A stretch of 18,925 nucleotides of DNA from Ruminococcus sp. AF31-8BH (GTDB taxonomy: Bacteria > Bacillota > Clostridia > Lachnospirales > Lachnospiraceae), in contig NZ_QTVN01000027.1 in NCBI RefSeq assembly GCF_003460605.1, positions 1 to 18,925 of the forward strand, written 5' to 3'. The notes below the pieces were generated by a model. That model ran no database searches. It worked only from the letters and a program-made list of their open reading frames with translations, and was not told the DNA's origin. How positions within the stretch are numbered: the stretch's first letter is position 1; each line of letters starts with the position of its first letter. Positions 1-4,793 of the stretch are shown here, piece after piece. A program made the position numbers and the translations under genes.

Positions 1-39
1 AACTTGAAGATAACTGTCATCAAAGAGCCAGACGCTTAA
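1..39 (+). CDS. C-terminal end of an unidentified gene (partial)
   Basis: Frame 1 is open from the left edge and reads NLKITVIKEPDA before a TAA at 37-39. The stop lies 5 bases before a perfect terminator stem, which is where a gene end is expected. Frame 3 is also open (to 113), but it would run through the terminator, so I prefer frame 1. Twelve residues are too few to recognise a family. It is probably a cargo gene of the mobilizable element whose left end lies outside the window. Confidence 0.35.
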   Translation, partial: NLKITVIKEPDA

Positions 40-44
40 GACGC

Positions 45-91
45 AGAGCCGATGAAATTGTGGAACAATTCACGAATCATCGGCTCTTTTT
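45..91 (+). terminator. Rho-independent terminator
   Basis: AGAGCCGATGA (45-55) pairs perfectly with TCATCGGCTCT (77-87) and runs into a T tract (87-91). A second small hairpin, AATTGT-GGA-ACAATT (56-70), sits inside the loop. It closes the transcription unit whose last codons are at 1-39. Confidence 0.8.
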
Positions 92-169
92 GTTTCGTAT
101 TTGAAAGAACAAACTCACCAAATAAAAAAAACGATATTCGGGTGGGTTATTTTGTTATACCCTAAATTA

Positions 170-207
170 CCCTCTGAATTTGTTTTTAAATTTGGAGGGA
201 TTTTTTT
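170..207 (+). terminator. Terminator-like attenuator whose 3' arm contains a Shine-Dalgarno
   Basis: A 12-bp stem (170-181 with 188-199, two G-T wobbles, 6-base loop) is followed by A and seven Ts (201-207). This is a good intrinsic terminator. The 3' arm is itself GGAGGG, the ribosome binding site of the small ORF starting at 208, so the fold would both stop transcription and hide the start. A short alternative pairing (GGGT...ACCC) lies just upstream around 141-162. No convincing promoter was found between 92 and 170. Confidence 0.6.
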
Positions 208-336
208 ATGTCCTTTTTTCGGGCAGTTATCTATCTGCTCATACGAAGCAAAATTTATCAATACATAGCATATCAGAGAACGGCAGGAAACCAGTTAAAA
301 AAATTTCTGCCTATGCAACGGCACTTCCTGCCTTGA
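208..336 (+). CDS. Small hypothetical protein or leader peptide, 42 aa
   Basis: The ORF starts at ATG 208 with GGAGG at 194-198 and a spacer of 9 bases, which is why I call it although it is short. The product begins MSFFRAVIYLLIRSKIYQYI and ends in a basic tail (KKFLPMQRHFLP). The N-terminal half is hydrophobic with interspersed basic residues and could be a short membrane-associated helix. I do not recognise the family. Its ribosome site lies in the 3' arm of the hairpin at 170-199, so expression may depend on melting that hairpin. A terminator at 383-413 follows. It may be a leader peptide rather than a functional protein; conservation of the amino-acid sequence would decide. Confidence 0.35.
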   Translation: MSFFRAVIYLLIRSKIYQYIAYQRTAGNQLKKFLPMQRHFLP

Positions 337-382
337 ATGTAGAAGTACAATCTCCATACAACAGAATTAATATTTCCCATAA

Positions 383-413
383 CCGTAAAGGTCATAGAGC
401 CTTTGCGGTTTTT
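383..413 (+). terminator. Intrinsic terminator before the first sigma-like gene
   Basis: CCGTAAAGG (383-391) pairs with CCTTTGCGG (400-408) over 9 bp with one wobble and an 8-base loop, followed by TTTTT (409-413). It is the first of several hairpin-plus-T-tract leaders placed ahead of the sigma-like genes and the ATPase gene. Confidence 0.7.
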
Positions 414-481
414 CTTTTGTCGATTTTTGTTGGAAAGTGCCATAGGGCTATTAGTGGTGTTAGGTGTCGTTCGCCACCTCT

Positions 482-522
482 CCATCTGGATTTTGAACAT
501 TTCAAAAATTCAGATGGGAGGT
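482..522 (+). promoter_or_regulatory. Hairpin overlapping the ribosome binding site of the gene at 530
   Basis: CCATCTG (482-488) pairs with CAGATGG (511-517), and an inner helix (491-497 with 501-508, one bulge) extends it to a CAT loop. The last two bases of the 3' arm are the first two of the GGGAGG ribosome site (516-521), which stands 8 bases before the GTG start at 530. The fold could reduce translation of the first sigma-like gene. Confidence 0.45.
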
Positions 523-529
523 ACTTACA

Positions 530-1039
530 GTGAAATACGCACCGAGAAAGGTATATATCAAGGAAAGCGGCAGATATGTGGAACTGTCCTATACGGATTT
601 CTGCCGCCGCAGGGAATCCGACCAGACCTATATGGACAAGCTGTTTATCCCCATTCAAGGCTGTCTGCTTGAAGTCGTGAGGGAGCAATACACGGACTTC
701 TACCGAGATAAGGAACGGTGGCGTTATCTGAAAAAATTAGATACGAAGAACAGCCTGCTTTCTCTGGATGGATTTACGGACAGCGAGGGGAAGCCTTTAG
801 ACTTTATCGCTGATGAAGCGGCAGACATTGCGGAAACCGTTGTCAATGCGGTTATGGTGGACAGGCTGAAAGCCGCCCTGCCTTTGCTGTCGGATAGTGA
901 ACAGGAATTGATACAGGCAATCTTTTTTGACGGACTTTCTGAGCGTGAAGTCGGGGCGAGGTTCGGCATAACCCAGAGCGTTGTGAACAAACGCAAAGCC
1001 AGAATCCTAAGAAAACTAAGAAAGATAATAGAAAATTAA
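530..1039 (+). CDS. Sigma-70 region-4-like protein (mobile-element sigma-like factor 1)
   Basis: A 169-residue protein read from GTG 530, chosen because GGGAGG (516-521) lies 8 bases upstream. The C-terminal third (about 112-169: LPLLSDSEQELIQ, then GLSEREVGARFGITQSVVNK and a basic end) has the helix-turn-helix pattern of sigma-70 region 4. The N-terminal part has no recognisable region 2, so it probably does not bind a -10 element like a complete sigma factor. Such proteins are common in clostridial and enterococcal integrative elements. It heads a run of three region-4-like genes followed by the ATPase gene. A role in transcription control of the element is inferred. RBS-hairpin and terminator control is suggested by the leader. 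Confidence 0.8.
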   Translation: MKYAPRKVYIKESGRYVELSYTDFCRRRESDQTYMDKLFIPIQGCLLEVVREQYTDFYRDKERWRYLKKLDTKNSLLSLDGFTDSEGKPLDFIADEAADIAETVVNAVMVDRLKAALPLLSDSEQELIQAIFFDGLSEREVGARFGITQSVVNKRKARILRKLRKIIEN

Positions 1040-1055
1040 AATTTAAGGCGTTCAG

Positions 1056-1094
1056 CCCCCTTGTTTTTTCCTTTGGGAAAATGAGGGGGTTTTT
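1056..1094 (+). terminator. Terminator-like hairpin between sigma-like genes 1 and 2
   Basis: CCCCC (1056-1060) pairs with GGGGG (1085-1089). The helix continues with mainly T-A pairs (TTTT-rich 5' arm against GAAAAT) to a small TTT loop near 1072-1074, then TTTTT (1090-1094). It ends or attenuates transcription 40 bases before the next start. Confidence 0.65.
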
Positions 1095-1134
1095 CTCTGC
1101 CCTCTCAATCAATTCTGATTGGAGGAAAAGAAGC

Positions 1135-1566
1135 ATGGCATATAACCACGGACGGGAGGACAGGAAATGGCGTATCTGGAAAGAAGCGGAGGAAAAGCTG
1201 CTGCGTGAGTGCGGCGTTGATGAAGCGACCATTGAGCAGATACGCATTGCGGACAGGGCAGACTTCAATTCCAACAGGCGGTTTTACCGATGGACGAATG
1301 ACATTGCGGAATACCTTGAGGACATGGCAGACAGGGAGCGGCAGACGGAAGTGGGTACGGTTGCGGAGTTACTGGACGAGATTGAGAGCGAAAATCTCTA
1401 TCAAGTATTAGTCGCGGTGGACGGGCGTACCTTGAAAATCGTCCTGCTGAAAATGCAGGGGTATTCCACAAAGGAGATTGCCCCGCTCGTGCATTTGACG
1501 ACTGGTGCCATCTATGCGAGGTTAGACCATCTGCGGAAGAAGCTACGAAAATTTTATAGCGTCTAA
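1135..1566 (+). CDS. Sigma-70 region-4-like protein (sigma-like factor 2)
   Basis: A 143-residue protein. I choose ATG 1135 (MAYNHGRED...) over the longer frame from 1081 because GGAGG at 1121-1125 has good spacing to it and the longer frame starts inside the terminator hairpin. The N-terminus is basic (DRKWRIWKEAEEKLLRE). The C-terminus, about 82-143 (LYQVLVAVDGRTLKIVLLKM, then GYSTKEIAPLVHLTTGAIYA and RLDHLRKKLRKF), fits a region-4 or LuxR-like helix-turn-helix. There is no visible region 2. It lies between two related small regulators, each with its own leader hairpin. A DNA-binding regulator of the element is the best guess; the target is unknown. Confidence 0.75.
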   Translation: MAYNHGREDRKWRIWKEAEEKLLRECGVDEATIEQIRIADRADFNSNRRFYRWTNDIAEYLEDMADRERQTEVGTVAELLDEIESENLYQVLVAVDGRTLKIVLLKMQGYSTKEIAPLVHLTTGAIYARLDHLRKKLRKFYSV

Positions 1567-1594
1567 AACAGCCTGCCGTCCTGCGGGCTACTGG

Positions 1595-1626
1595 GTGAGG
1601 GATGGAAATCCCCTCACTTATTTTTT
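1595..1626 (+). terminator. Terminator-like hairpin between sigma-like genes 2 and 3
   Basis: GTGAGGG (1595-1601) pairs with CCCTCAC (1611-1617), with a further T-A pair inside and a GGAA loop, followed by TTATTTTTT (1618-1626). The ribosome site of the next gene follows at once (AGGAGG 1629-1634). Confidence 0.65.
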
Positions 1627-1642
1627 GCAGGAGGCAAGCGGG

Positions 1643-2116
1643 ATGGCATACAGAGTTAAGGCGTACACGCTTCGGGAGGAATCCACGGAAAGCGGCACAA
1701 GGTATTTTATCAGCTTTAAGGACGGGCAGGGCAAATCCCACGAGTTGGAAGTGTCGGAACAGTTCTTTATGGAGTTTCGGCAGATGGAACGCAGGAACAG
1801 GAATCTCCTCCAATGGGACGAGCGGCACAGGGAGTTTTCGGAAGTATGGGACGAAACGCTGAACAGGCGGGCGTTGAAGCTGCCTAAGAGCATAGAGGAA
1901 CAAATGATTGAGGCAGAACGGGCAGAACTGCTCTGTAAGGCGGTTGACGGACTGCCAGAGATACAAAGGCGGCGTTTCCTGCTCTACTACGAGTATGAGT
2001 TCAATTTTTACCAAATCGCCGCTATGGAGCATTGCACCGCTTCGGCAATACAGAAATCTGTTGCGATTGCAAAGGAGAAAGTAAAGGCGGAAATGAGGAA
2101 GTATCTCCAACCGTGA
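1643..2116 (+). CDS. Sigma-70 region-4-like protein (sigma-like factor 3)
   Basis: A 157-residue protein. ATG 1643 (MAYRVKAYTLREES) is chosen because AGGAGG ends 8 bases upstream (1629-1634); the longer frame would start within the hairpin. The first 50 residues look like a small beta-rich module (YRVKAYTLREE...RYFISFKDGQGKSHELEVSE). The C-terminus (about 100-157: AVDGLPEIQRRRFLLYYEYE, then NFYQIAAMEHCTASAIQKSV) has the spacing of sigma region 4, ending in a basic helix. The architecture resembles small sigma-like ORFs of Tn916-type and other Firmicutes elements. The gene precedes the ATPase gene, separated by a further hairpin. The function is inferred to be regulatory. Confidence 0.75.
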   Translation: MAYRVKAYTLREESTESGTRYFISFKDGQGKSHELEVSEQFFMEFRQMERRNRNLLQWDERHREFSEVWDETLNRRALKLPKSIEEQMIEAERAELLCKAVDGLPEIQRRRFLLYYEYEFNFYQIAAMEHCTASAIQKSVAIAKEKVKAEMRKYLQP

Positions 2117-2175
2117 CCGACACCGCCCGAAAAAGAAATCTGTTTTTTATTTGTGTGGGATTGGCGGCATTACAT

Positions 2176-2212
2176 ACTCTCACTTTTTCTTCGTGGGAGT
2201 AAATCTATTTTT
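2176..2212 (+). terminator. Hairpin with T-rich tail before the ATPase gene
   Basis: ACTCTCAC (2176-2183) pairs with GTGGGAGT (2193-2200) with one wobble and a 9-base loop. AAATCTATTTTT follows, then the AAGGAGGT ribosome site (2213-2220). The T tract is less clean than at the other hairpins, so attenuation is only possible. Confidence 0.45.
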
Positions 2213-2228
2213 AAGGAGGTCAACGCCT

Positions 2229-2315
2229 ATGTGCAACGAAAACAAAAACACCGCCCGAAAGGAGGAAAGCCATGCAGAAGTTACAGACAGTCAACGCCGA
2301 AACGCTCCTTTATGA
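2229..2315 (+). CDS. Small ORF overlapping the start of the ATPase gene, 28 aa
   Basis: ATG 2229 follows AAGGAGGT (2213-2220) at ideal spacing, a stronger site than that of the ATPase gene itself. The peptide (MCNENKNTARKEESHAEVTD... to TGA 2313-2315) is hydrophilic and belongs to no family I know. It overlaps the first 44 bases of the ATPase gene in another frame. The ATPase ribosome site (AAAGGAGGAAAG, about 2260-2269) lies inside it. This layout suggests a coupled leader ORF: ribosomes translating it would open the downstream site. Confidence 0.35.
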   Translation: MCNENKNTARKEESHAEVTDSQRRNAPL

Positions 2316-3303
2316 ACCGCTTGAGAAGCCGTCCTTTGTGGTGGACAGCCTTATCCCCACAGGCTTGTCGCTGTTCTGCGGCTCACAGAAGATAGGAAAG
2401 AGCTGGCTCATGCTGAAGCTATGTTTATGCGTGTCGCAGGGACTTCCCTTGTGGGATATGCCGACAATGGAGGGCGACGTGCTTTACCTCTGCCTTGAGG
2501 ACACGTTCTGCCGTATACAGGACAGGCTGTTCCGATTGACGAACGAAGCGAGCAGGCGGCTTCACTTTGCCGTGGCAAGCTGCAAGCTGTCAGACGGTCT
2601 TATCGTGCAGCTTGAAGATTATCTGAAAGATTACCCAAACAGCAGGCTTATTGTCATTGACACTTTGCAGAAAGTCCGTACAGCTTCAAAAGACAATGCC
2701 TACGCAAGCGACTATGGGGACATCTCACTAATCAAAGACTTTGCCGACAGGCATTCATTGGCGGTCATTGTCGTACACCACATCCGAAAGCAGAATGACA
2801 GCGATGTGTTCAACAAGGTGTCTGGGACGACAGGCTTAACGGGGAGTGCGGACGCTACCTTTGTTCTGGAAAAGGAGAAACGGGCATCCGACACCGCCAA
2901 GCTGTATGTGACGGGCAGGGACACGCCCTATCAGGAATACACGCTGCGTTTCCGTGATTGCAGTTGGGAACTTGTGGAGAGAAAAACGCAGGAGCAGCTT
3001 GCGAAAGAAACGATACCAGACGTCCTTTTTCGGTTGGTGGATTTTATGAGGGATAAGGAAGAATGGGCAGGCACGGCAACGGAGCTGTTAGCCGCTATGA
3101 GGGAAACGGAAACCATACCCACGGTGATTACGAAATGGCTCAATGAATACCGCACCACATTTTTAAATGAGAACCATATCGTTTATCAGTACAGCCGCAA
3201 AAAACACGGCAGGCAGATTTCGCTTGCAAAGCGGGCGGGTGACAGCGGTGACAGTGGTGACAGCGATATTGGGATACCCCCTGTTACTGTCATTGACGCT
3301 TAA
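2272..3303 (+). CDS. RepA-like AAA ATPase (DnaB/RecA-fold hexameric helicase type)
   Basis: A 343-residue protein from ATG 2272, with GGAGG just upstream. It has a RecA-fold NTPase core: Walker A GSQKIGKS (37-44), an acidic strand LYLCLED (71-77), Walker B RLIVIDTLQ (125-133) and an HH pair (169-170) followed by IRK. GTTGLTGSAD (185-194) is the usual RepA/AAA_25 family loop. A winged-helix-like tail follows (about 250-315). This family includes RepA-type replicative helicases of plasmids and integrative elements, so a role in replicating or processing the excised element is likely. The last about 22 residues (GDSGDSGDSDIGIPP...) are encoded by iteron copy A, so origin DNA and gene overlap. 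The origin region with three more repeats and oriT follows directly, which supports a DNA-processing role. Confidence 0.8.
   Translation: MQKLQTVNAETLLYEPLEKPSFVVDSLIPTGLSLFCGSQKIGKSWLMLKLCLCVSQGLPLWDMPTMEGDVLYLCLEDTFCRIQDRLFRLTNEASRRLHFAVASCKLSDGLIVQLEDYLKDYPNSRLIVIDTLQKVRTASKDNAYASDYGDISLIKDFADRHSLAVIVVHHIRKQNDSDVFNKVSGTTGLTGSADATFVLEKEKRASDTAKLYVTGRDTPYQEYTLRFRDCSWELVERKTQEQLAKETIPDVLFRLVDFMRDKEEWAGTATELLAAMRETETIPTVITKWLNEYRTTFLNENHIVYQYSRKKHGRQISLAKRAGDSGDSGDSDIGIPPVTVIDA
3238..3282 (+). repeat. Iteron-like repeat, copy A (direct)
   Basis: Three 9-bp units, GGTGACAGC-GGTGACAGT-GGTGACAGC (3238-3264), are followed by an 18-base tail with GGGATACCCCCT (3265-3282). It overlaps the 3' end of the ATPase gene. 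It is a 45-bp inverted partner of copy D with only five differences. Confidence 0.9.
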
Positions 3304-3334
3304 AGCCGTGTAAAGCTGGCGACTCTGCCCTGCG

Positions 3335-3378
3335 GGTGACAGCGGTGACGGCGGTGACAGTGATTTTAGGATACCCTG
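3335..3378 (+). repeat. Iteron-like repeat, copy B (direct)
   Basis: GGTGACAGC-GGTGACGGC-GGTGACAGT (3335-3361) is followed by GATTTTAGGATACCCTG (3362-3378). It has the same orientation and layout as copy A, with a slightly shorter C run in the tail. Confidence 0.85.
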
Positions 3379-3400
3379 CCGCTGTCATCCCTGCGGGAGA

Positions 3401-3515
3401 ACACCCCGTAAACGCAAAGTGCAGGCGTAGGATTTACCCGCCCTTTTCGGCGTGTAAAACCACCCCTGCGGTCAGAAAAATCCTTCCGATTTTTCCGACT
3501 GCGTTTACAGGGTGT
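3401..3515. other. Cloverleaf-like inverted-repeat structure next to oriT
   Basis: An outer stem pairs ACACCCCGTAAACGCA (3401-3416) with TGCGTTTACAGGGTGT (3500-3515): 16 positions, one mismatch. It encloses two hairpins: TTTAC/CGCC with GGCG/GTAAA (3433-3458, one mismatch), and a 12-bp stem with one A-C mismatch around a CTTCC loop (3471-3499). The outer right arm overlaps the bases just 3' of the predicted nick on the minus strand. On the transferred strand it would fold near the 5' end. A single-strand origin or a relaxosome/initiator binding structure is inferred. Confidence 0.65.
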
Positions 3516-3550
3516 AACACACTACACTTTGCCCTGCAAAGTCGTGTGCC
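3511..3550 (-). other. oriT: Origin of transfer, MOBV (pMV158) type
   Basis: Read on the minus strand, the segment has an outer GCACAC, a 7-bp hairpin ACTTTGC-AGG-GCAAAGT, then GTAGTGTG|TTACAC. From memory, the pMV158 oriT has the same order: GCACAC, an ACTTTAT...ATAAAGT hairpin, then ATAGTGTG|TTATAC, with the nick after GTGTG. The predicted nick therefore lies on the minus strand between the complements of 3518 and 3517. It stands about 300 bases upstream of a MobV relaxase gene, the usual layout. If the 5' TTACAC end leads, the ATPase and sigma-like genes enter the recipient first and mob last. Confidence 0.85.
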
Positions 3551-3621
3551 AGACGTTCCCTCTGGACTCCCTTATGGCAGGTCTTACGCCCTGCTTATCC
3601 TACGCTCCACGCTTCGGATAA
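3549..3621. other. Cluster of three short stem-loops beside oriT
   Basis: CCAGA (3549-3553) pairs with TCTGG (3561-3565), GCAGG (3577-3581) with CCTGC (3590-3594), and TTATCC (3595-3600) with GGATAA (3616-3621). Each stem is short, but the three lie back to back with oriT, so they probably belong to the same locus. Confidence 0.45.
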
Positions 3622-3654
3622 AAGAATGGCAGCATGACGGTGACGGCTCTTGCG

Positions 3655-3699
3655 AGGGGGTATTCCAAAAACACCGTCATCATCGACATGACCGTCATG
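3655..3699 (-). repeat. Iteron-like repeat, copy C (inverted, degenerate)
   Basis: Starts AGGGGGTATTCCAAAAAC (3655-3672), then three 9-bp units ACCGTCATC-ATCGACATG-ACCGTCATG (3673-3699). It is the reverse orientation of A and B and the most diverged copy. Confidence 0.7.
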
Positions 3700-3732
3700 C
3701 AGGGAATAAGGGTGACAGTTGAGGCAGTCGGT

Positions 3733-3777
3733 AGGGGGTATCCCAAAACTGCTGTCACCGCCGTCACCGCTGTCACC
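3733..3777 (-). repeat. Iteron-like repeat, copy D (inverted)
   Basis: AGGGGGTATCCCAAAACT (3733-3750) is followed by GCTGTCACC-GCCGTCACC-GCTGTCACC (3751-3777). It matches the reverse complement of copy A at 40 of 45 positions and lies just upstream of the relaxase gene, where bound protein could also affect mob expression. Confidence 0.9.
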
Positions 3778-3819
3778 CAAAGGGCAGTTTACCCGCCGAA
3801 GAAAGGAAGATGATGAATT

Positions 3820-4785
3820 ATGCCCTATGCAATCCTGCGTTTCCAGAAACGCAAAGCGGGCGGCGTTGCGGCTTGCGAACGCCACAACGAGCGTAAAAAA
3901 GAAGCCTATAAAAGCAATCCAGATATAGATATGGAACGCTCGAAAGATAACTACCATCTTGTGAATCCGCCGAGGTACACCTACAAGAAAGAGATTAACC
4001 GCATGGTAGCCGAAGCAGGGTGCAGGACGAGGAAAGATAGCGTGATGATGGTGGAAACGCTTATCACGGCTTCGCCAGAATTTATGAACAGCCTGCCGCC
4101 CAAAGAACAGAAAGCGTATTTTACGATGGCTCTGGATTTCATTTCAGAGCGTGTCGGGGAGAAAAATATCCTCTCCGCAGTCGTCCACATGGACGAGAGA
4201 ACGCCGCATATGCACCTCTGTTTTGTGCCGATTACACCAGACAATAAGCTGTCTGCCAAAACAATTTTAGGCAATCAAAAGAGCCTGTCCGAATGGCAGA
4301 CCGCCTACCATGAGCGGATGTCCTCACGGTGGAATCAGCTTGAAAGAGGTCAGTCCTCAATGGAAACGAAGCGGAAACATGTCCCCACATGGCTCTATAA
4401 GTTGGGCGGCAGGCTTGATAAACAGTATGAGGAAATTGTGTCTGCACTGTCCGACATCAACGCCTTTAATGCAGGGAAGAAGCGTGACAAGGCTCTGGAA
4501 CTGATTGCGGCATGGCTCCCAGACGTGGAGAAATTCTCAAAGGAAATCAGTAAGCAGAGTGCCTATATCAATAGCCTAAAGGAGCAAATCGGGCAGGAAT
4601 CAGACTATGCGGGGCGTATGCGTGATGAAAAGTATGAGCAGGAACTAAAGGTGCAGAAAGCGAACCAGAAGATATTTGAGTTGCAGAGAACCAACGAGCA
4701 GATGGGGCGGCTGCTCTCAAAGATACCGCCCGAAGTGTTGGAAGAATTGCAGAAAAACCATAAAAGCAGAGCGAAAGAAAGGTAG
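3820..4785 (+). CDS. MobV-family relaxase (plasmid recombination/mobilization protein)
   Basis: A 321-residue relaxase that would nick oriT and pilot the single strand through a helper conjugation channel. The N-terminus MPYAILRFQKRKAGG matches the MobM/Pre pattern, and H22 within RHNER aligns with the His22 that forms the DNA adduct in pMV158 MobM. The metal-binding motif is HMDERTPHMH (123-132). The rest is charged and helical with a coiled-coil end (about 245-321). It is shorter than MobM (about 490 residues), so the C-terminal region is reduced. ATG 3820 gives the conserved N-terminus. AAAGGA (3802-3807) is 12 bases away, somewhat long, and two ATGs (3810, 3813) in another frame lie between. 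A matching oriT lies upstream. The stop is 8 bases before the ParB-like gene, so the two are probably co-transcribed. Confidence 0.93.
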   Translation: MPYAILRFQKRKAGGVAACERHNERKKEAYKSNPDIDMERSKDNYHLVNPPRYTYKKEINRMVAEAGCRTRKDSVMMVETLITASPEFMNSLPPKEQKAYFTMALDFISERVGEKNILSAVVHMDERTPHMHLCFVPITPDNKLSAKTILGNQKSLSEWQTAYHERMSSRWNQLERGQSSMETKRKHVPTWLYKLGGRLDKQYEEIVSALSDINAFNAGKKRDKALELIAAWLPDVEKFSKEISKQSAYINSLKEQIGQESDYAGRMRDEKYEQELKVQKANQKIFELQRTNEQMGRLLSKIPPEVLEELQKNHKSRAKER

Positions 4786-4793
4786 ATATGTGA

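Larger units (their letters stand above)
3304..3819. other. Non-coding origin/transfer region between the ATPase and relaxase genes
   Basis: A stretch of 516 bases without a convincing gene. From left to right it holds iteron copy B (3335-3378), a cloverleaf-like fold (3401-3515), a pMV158-type oriT on the minus strand (3511-3550), three further short stem-loops (3549-3565, 3577-3594, 3595-3621), a 10-bp inverted pair (GCATGACGGT 3632-3641 with ACCGTCATGC 3691-3700), and iteron copies C and D in inverted orientation (3655-3699, 3733-3777). Frames open across it are made of the repeats. The density of structure indicates a cis-acting locus for transfer and possibly replication. Confidence 0.8.

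Noticed and set aside
3..113. Open frame 3 at the left edge (contains RARRLRRRADEIVEQF)
   Set aside because: It would run through a perfect terminator with T tract, whereas frame 1 stops just before that hairpin. It cannot be excluded fully, because the upstream sequence is missing.
101..128. TTGAAA ... TAAAAA as a promoter
   Set aside because: The -10 match is poor and lies in an A-rich run; no firm call is possible.
1265..2110. 281-codon antisense frame over the sigma-like genes
   Set aside because: It is a mirror of two well-supported + strand genes with ribosome sites and helix-turn-helix patterns. It also crosses their intergenic terminator.
3336..3722. 128-codon open frame between the ATPase and relaxase genes
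   Set aside because: It starts at a GTG inside iteron B, has no ribosome site, and runs through the cloverleaf, oriT and iteron C. The protein-like TAVTAV start is just the 9-bp repeat read in frame.
3238..3777. Possible CRISPR array
   Set aside because: The repeated units are 9 bp and contiguous, with inverted copies and no regular unique spacers. No cas gene is present.
3595..3957. 120-codon antisense frame with GDSGDGGDS and GIPP repeats
   Set aside because: The repeats come from inverted iterons C and D. The frame overlaps the start of the relaxase gene and has no supported start.
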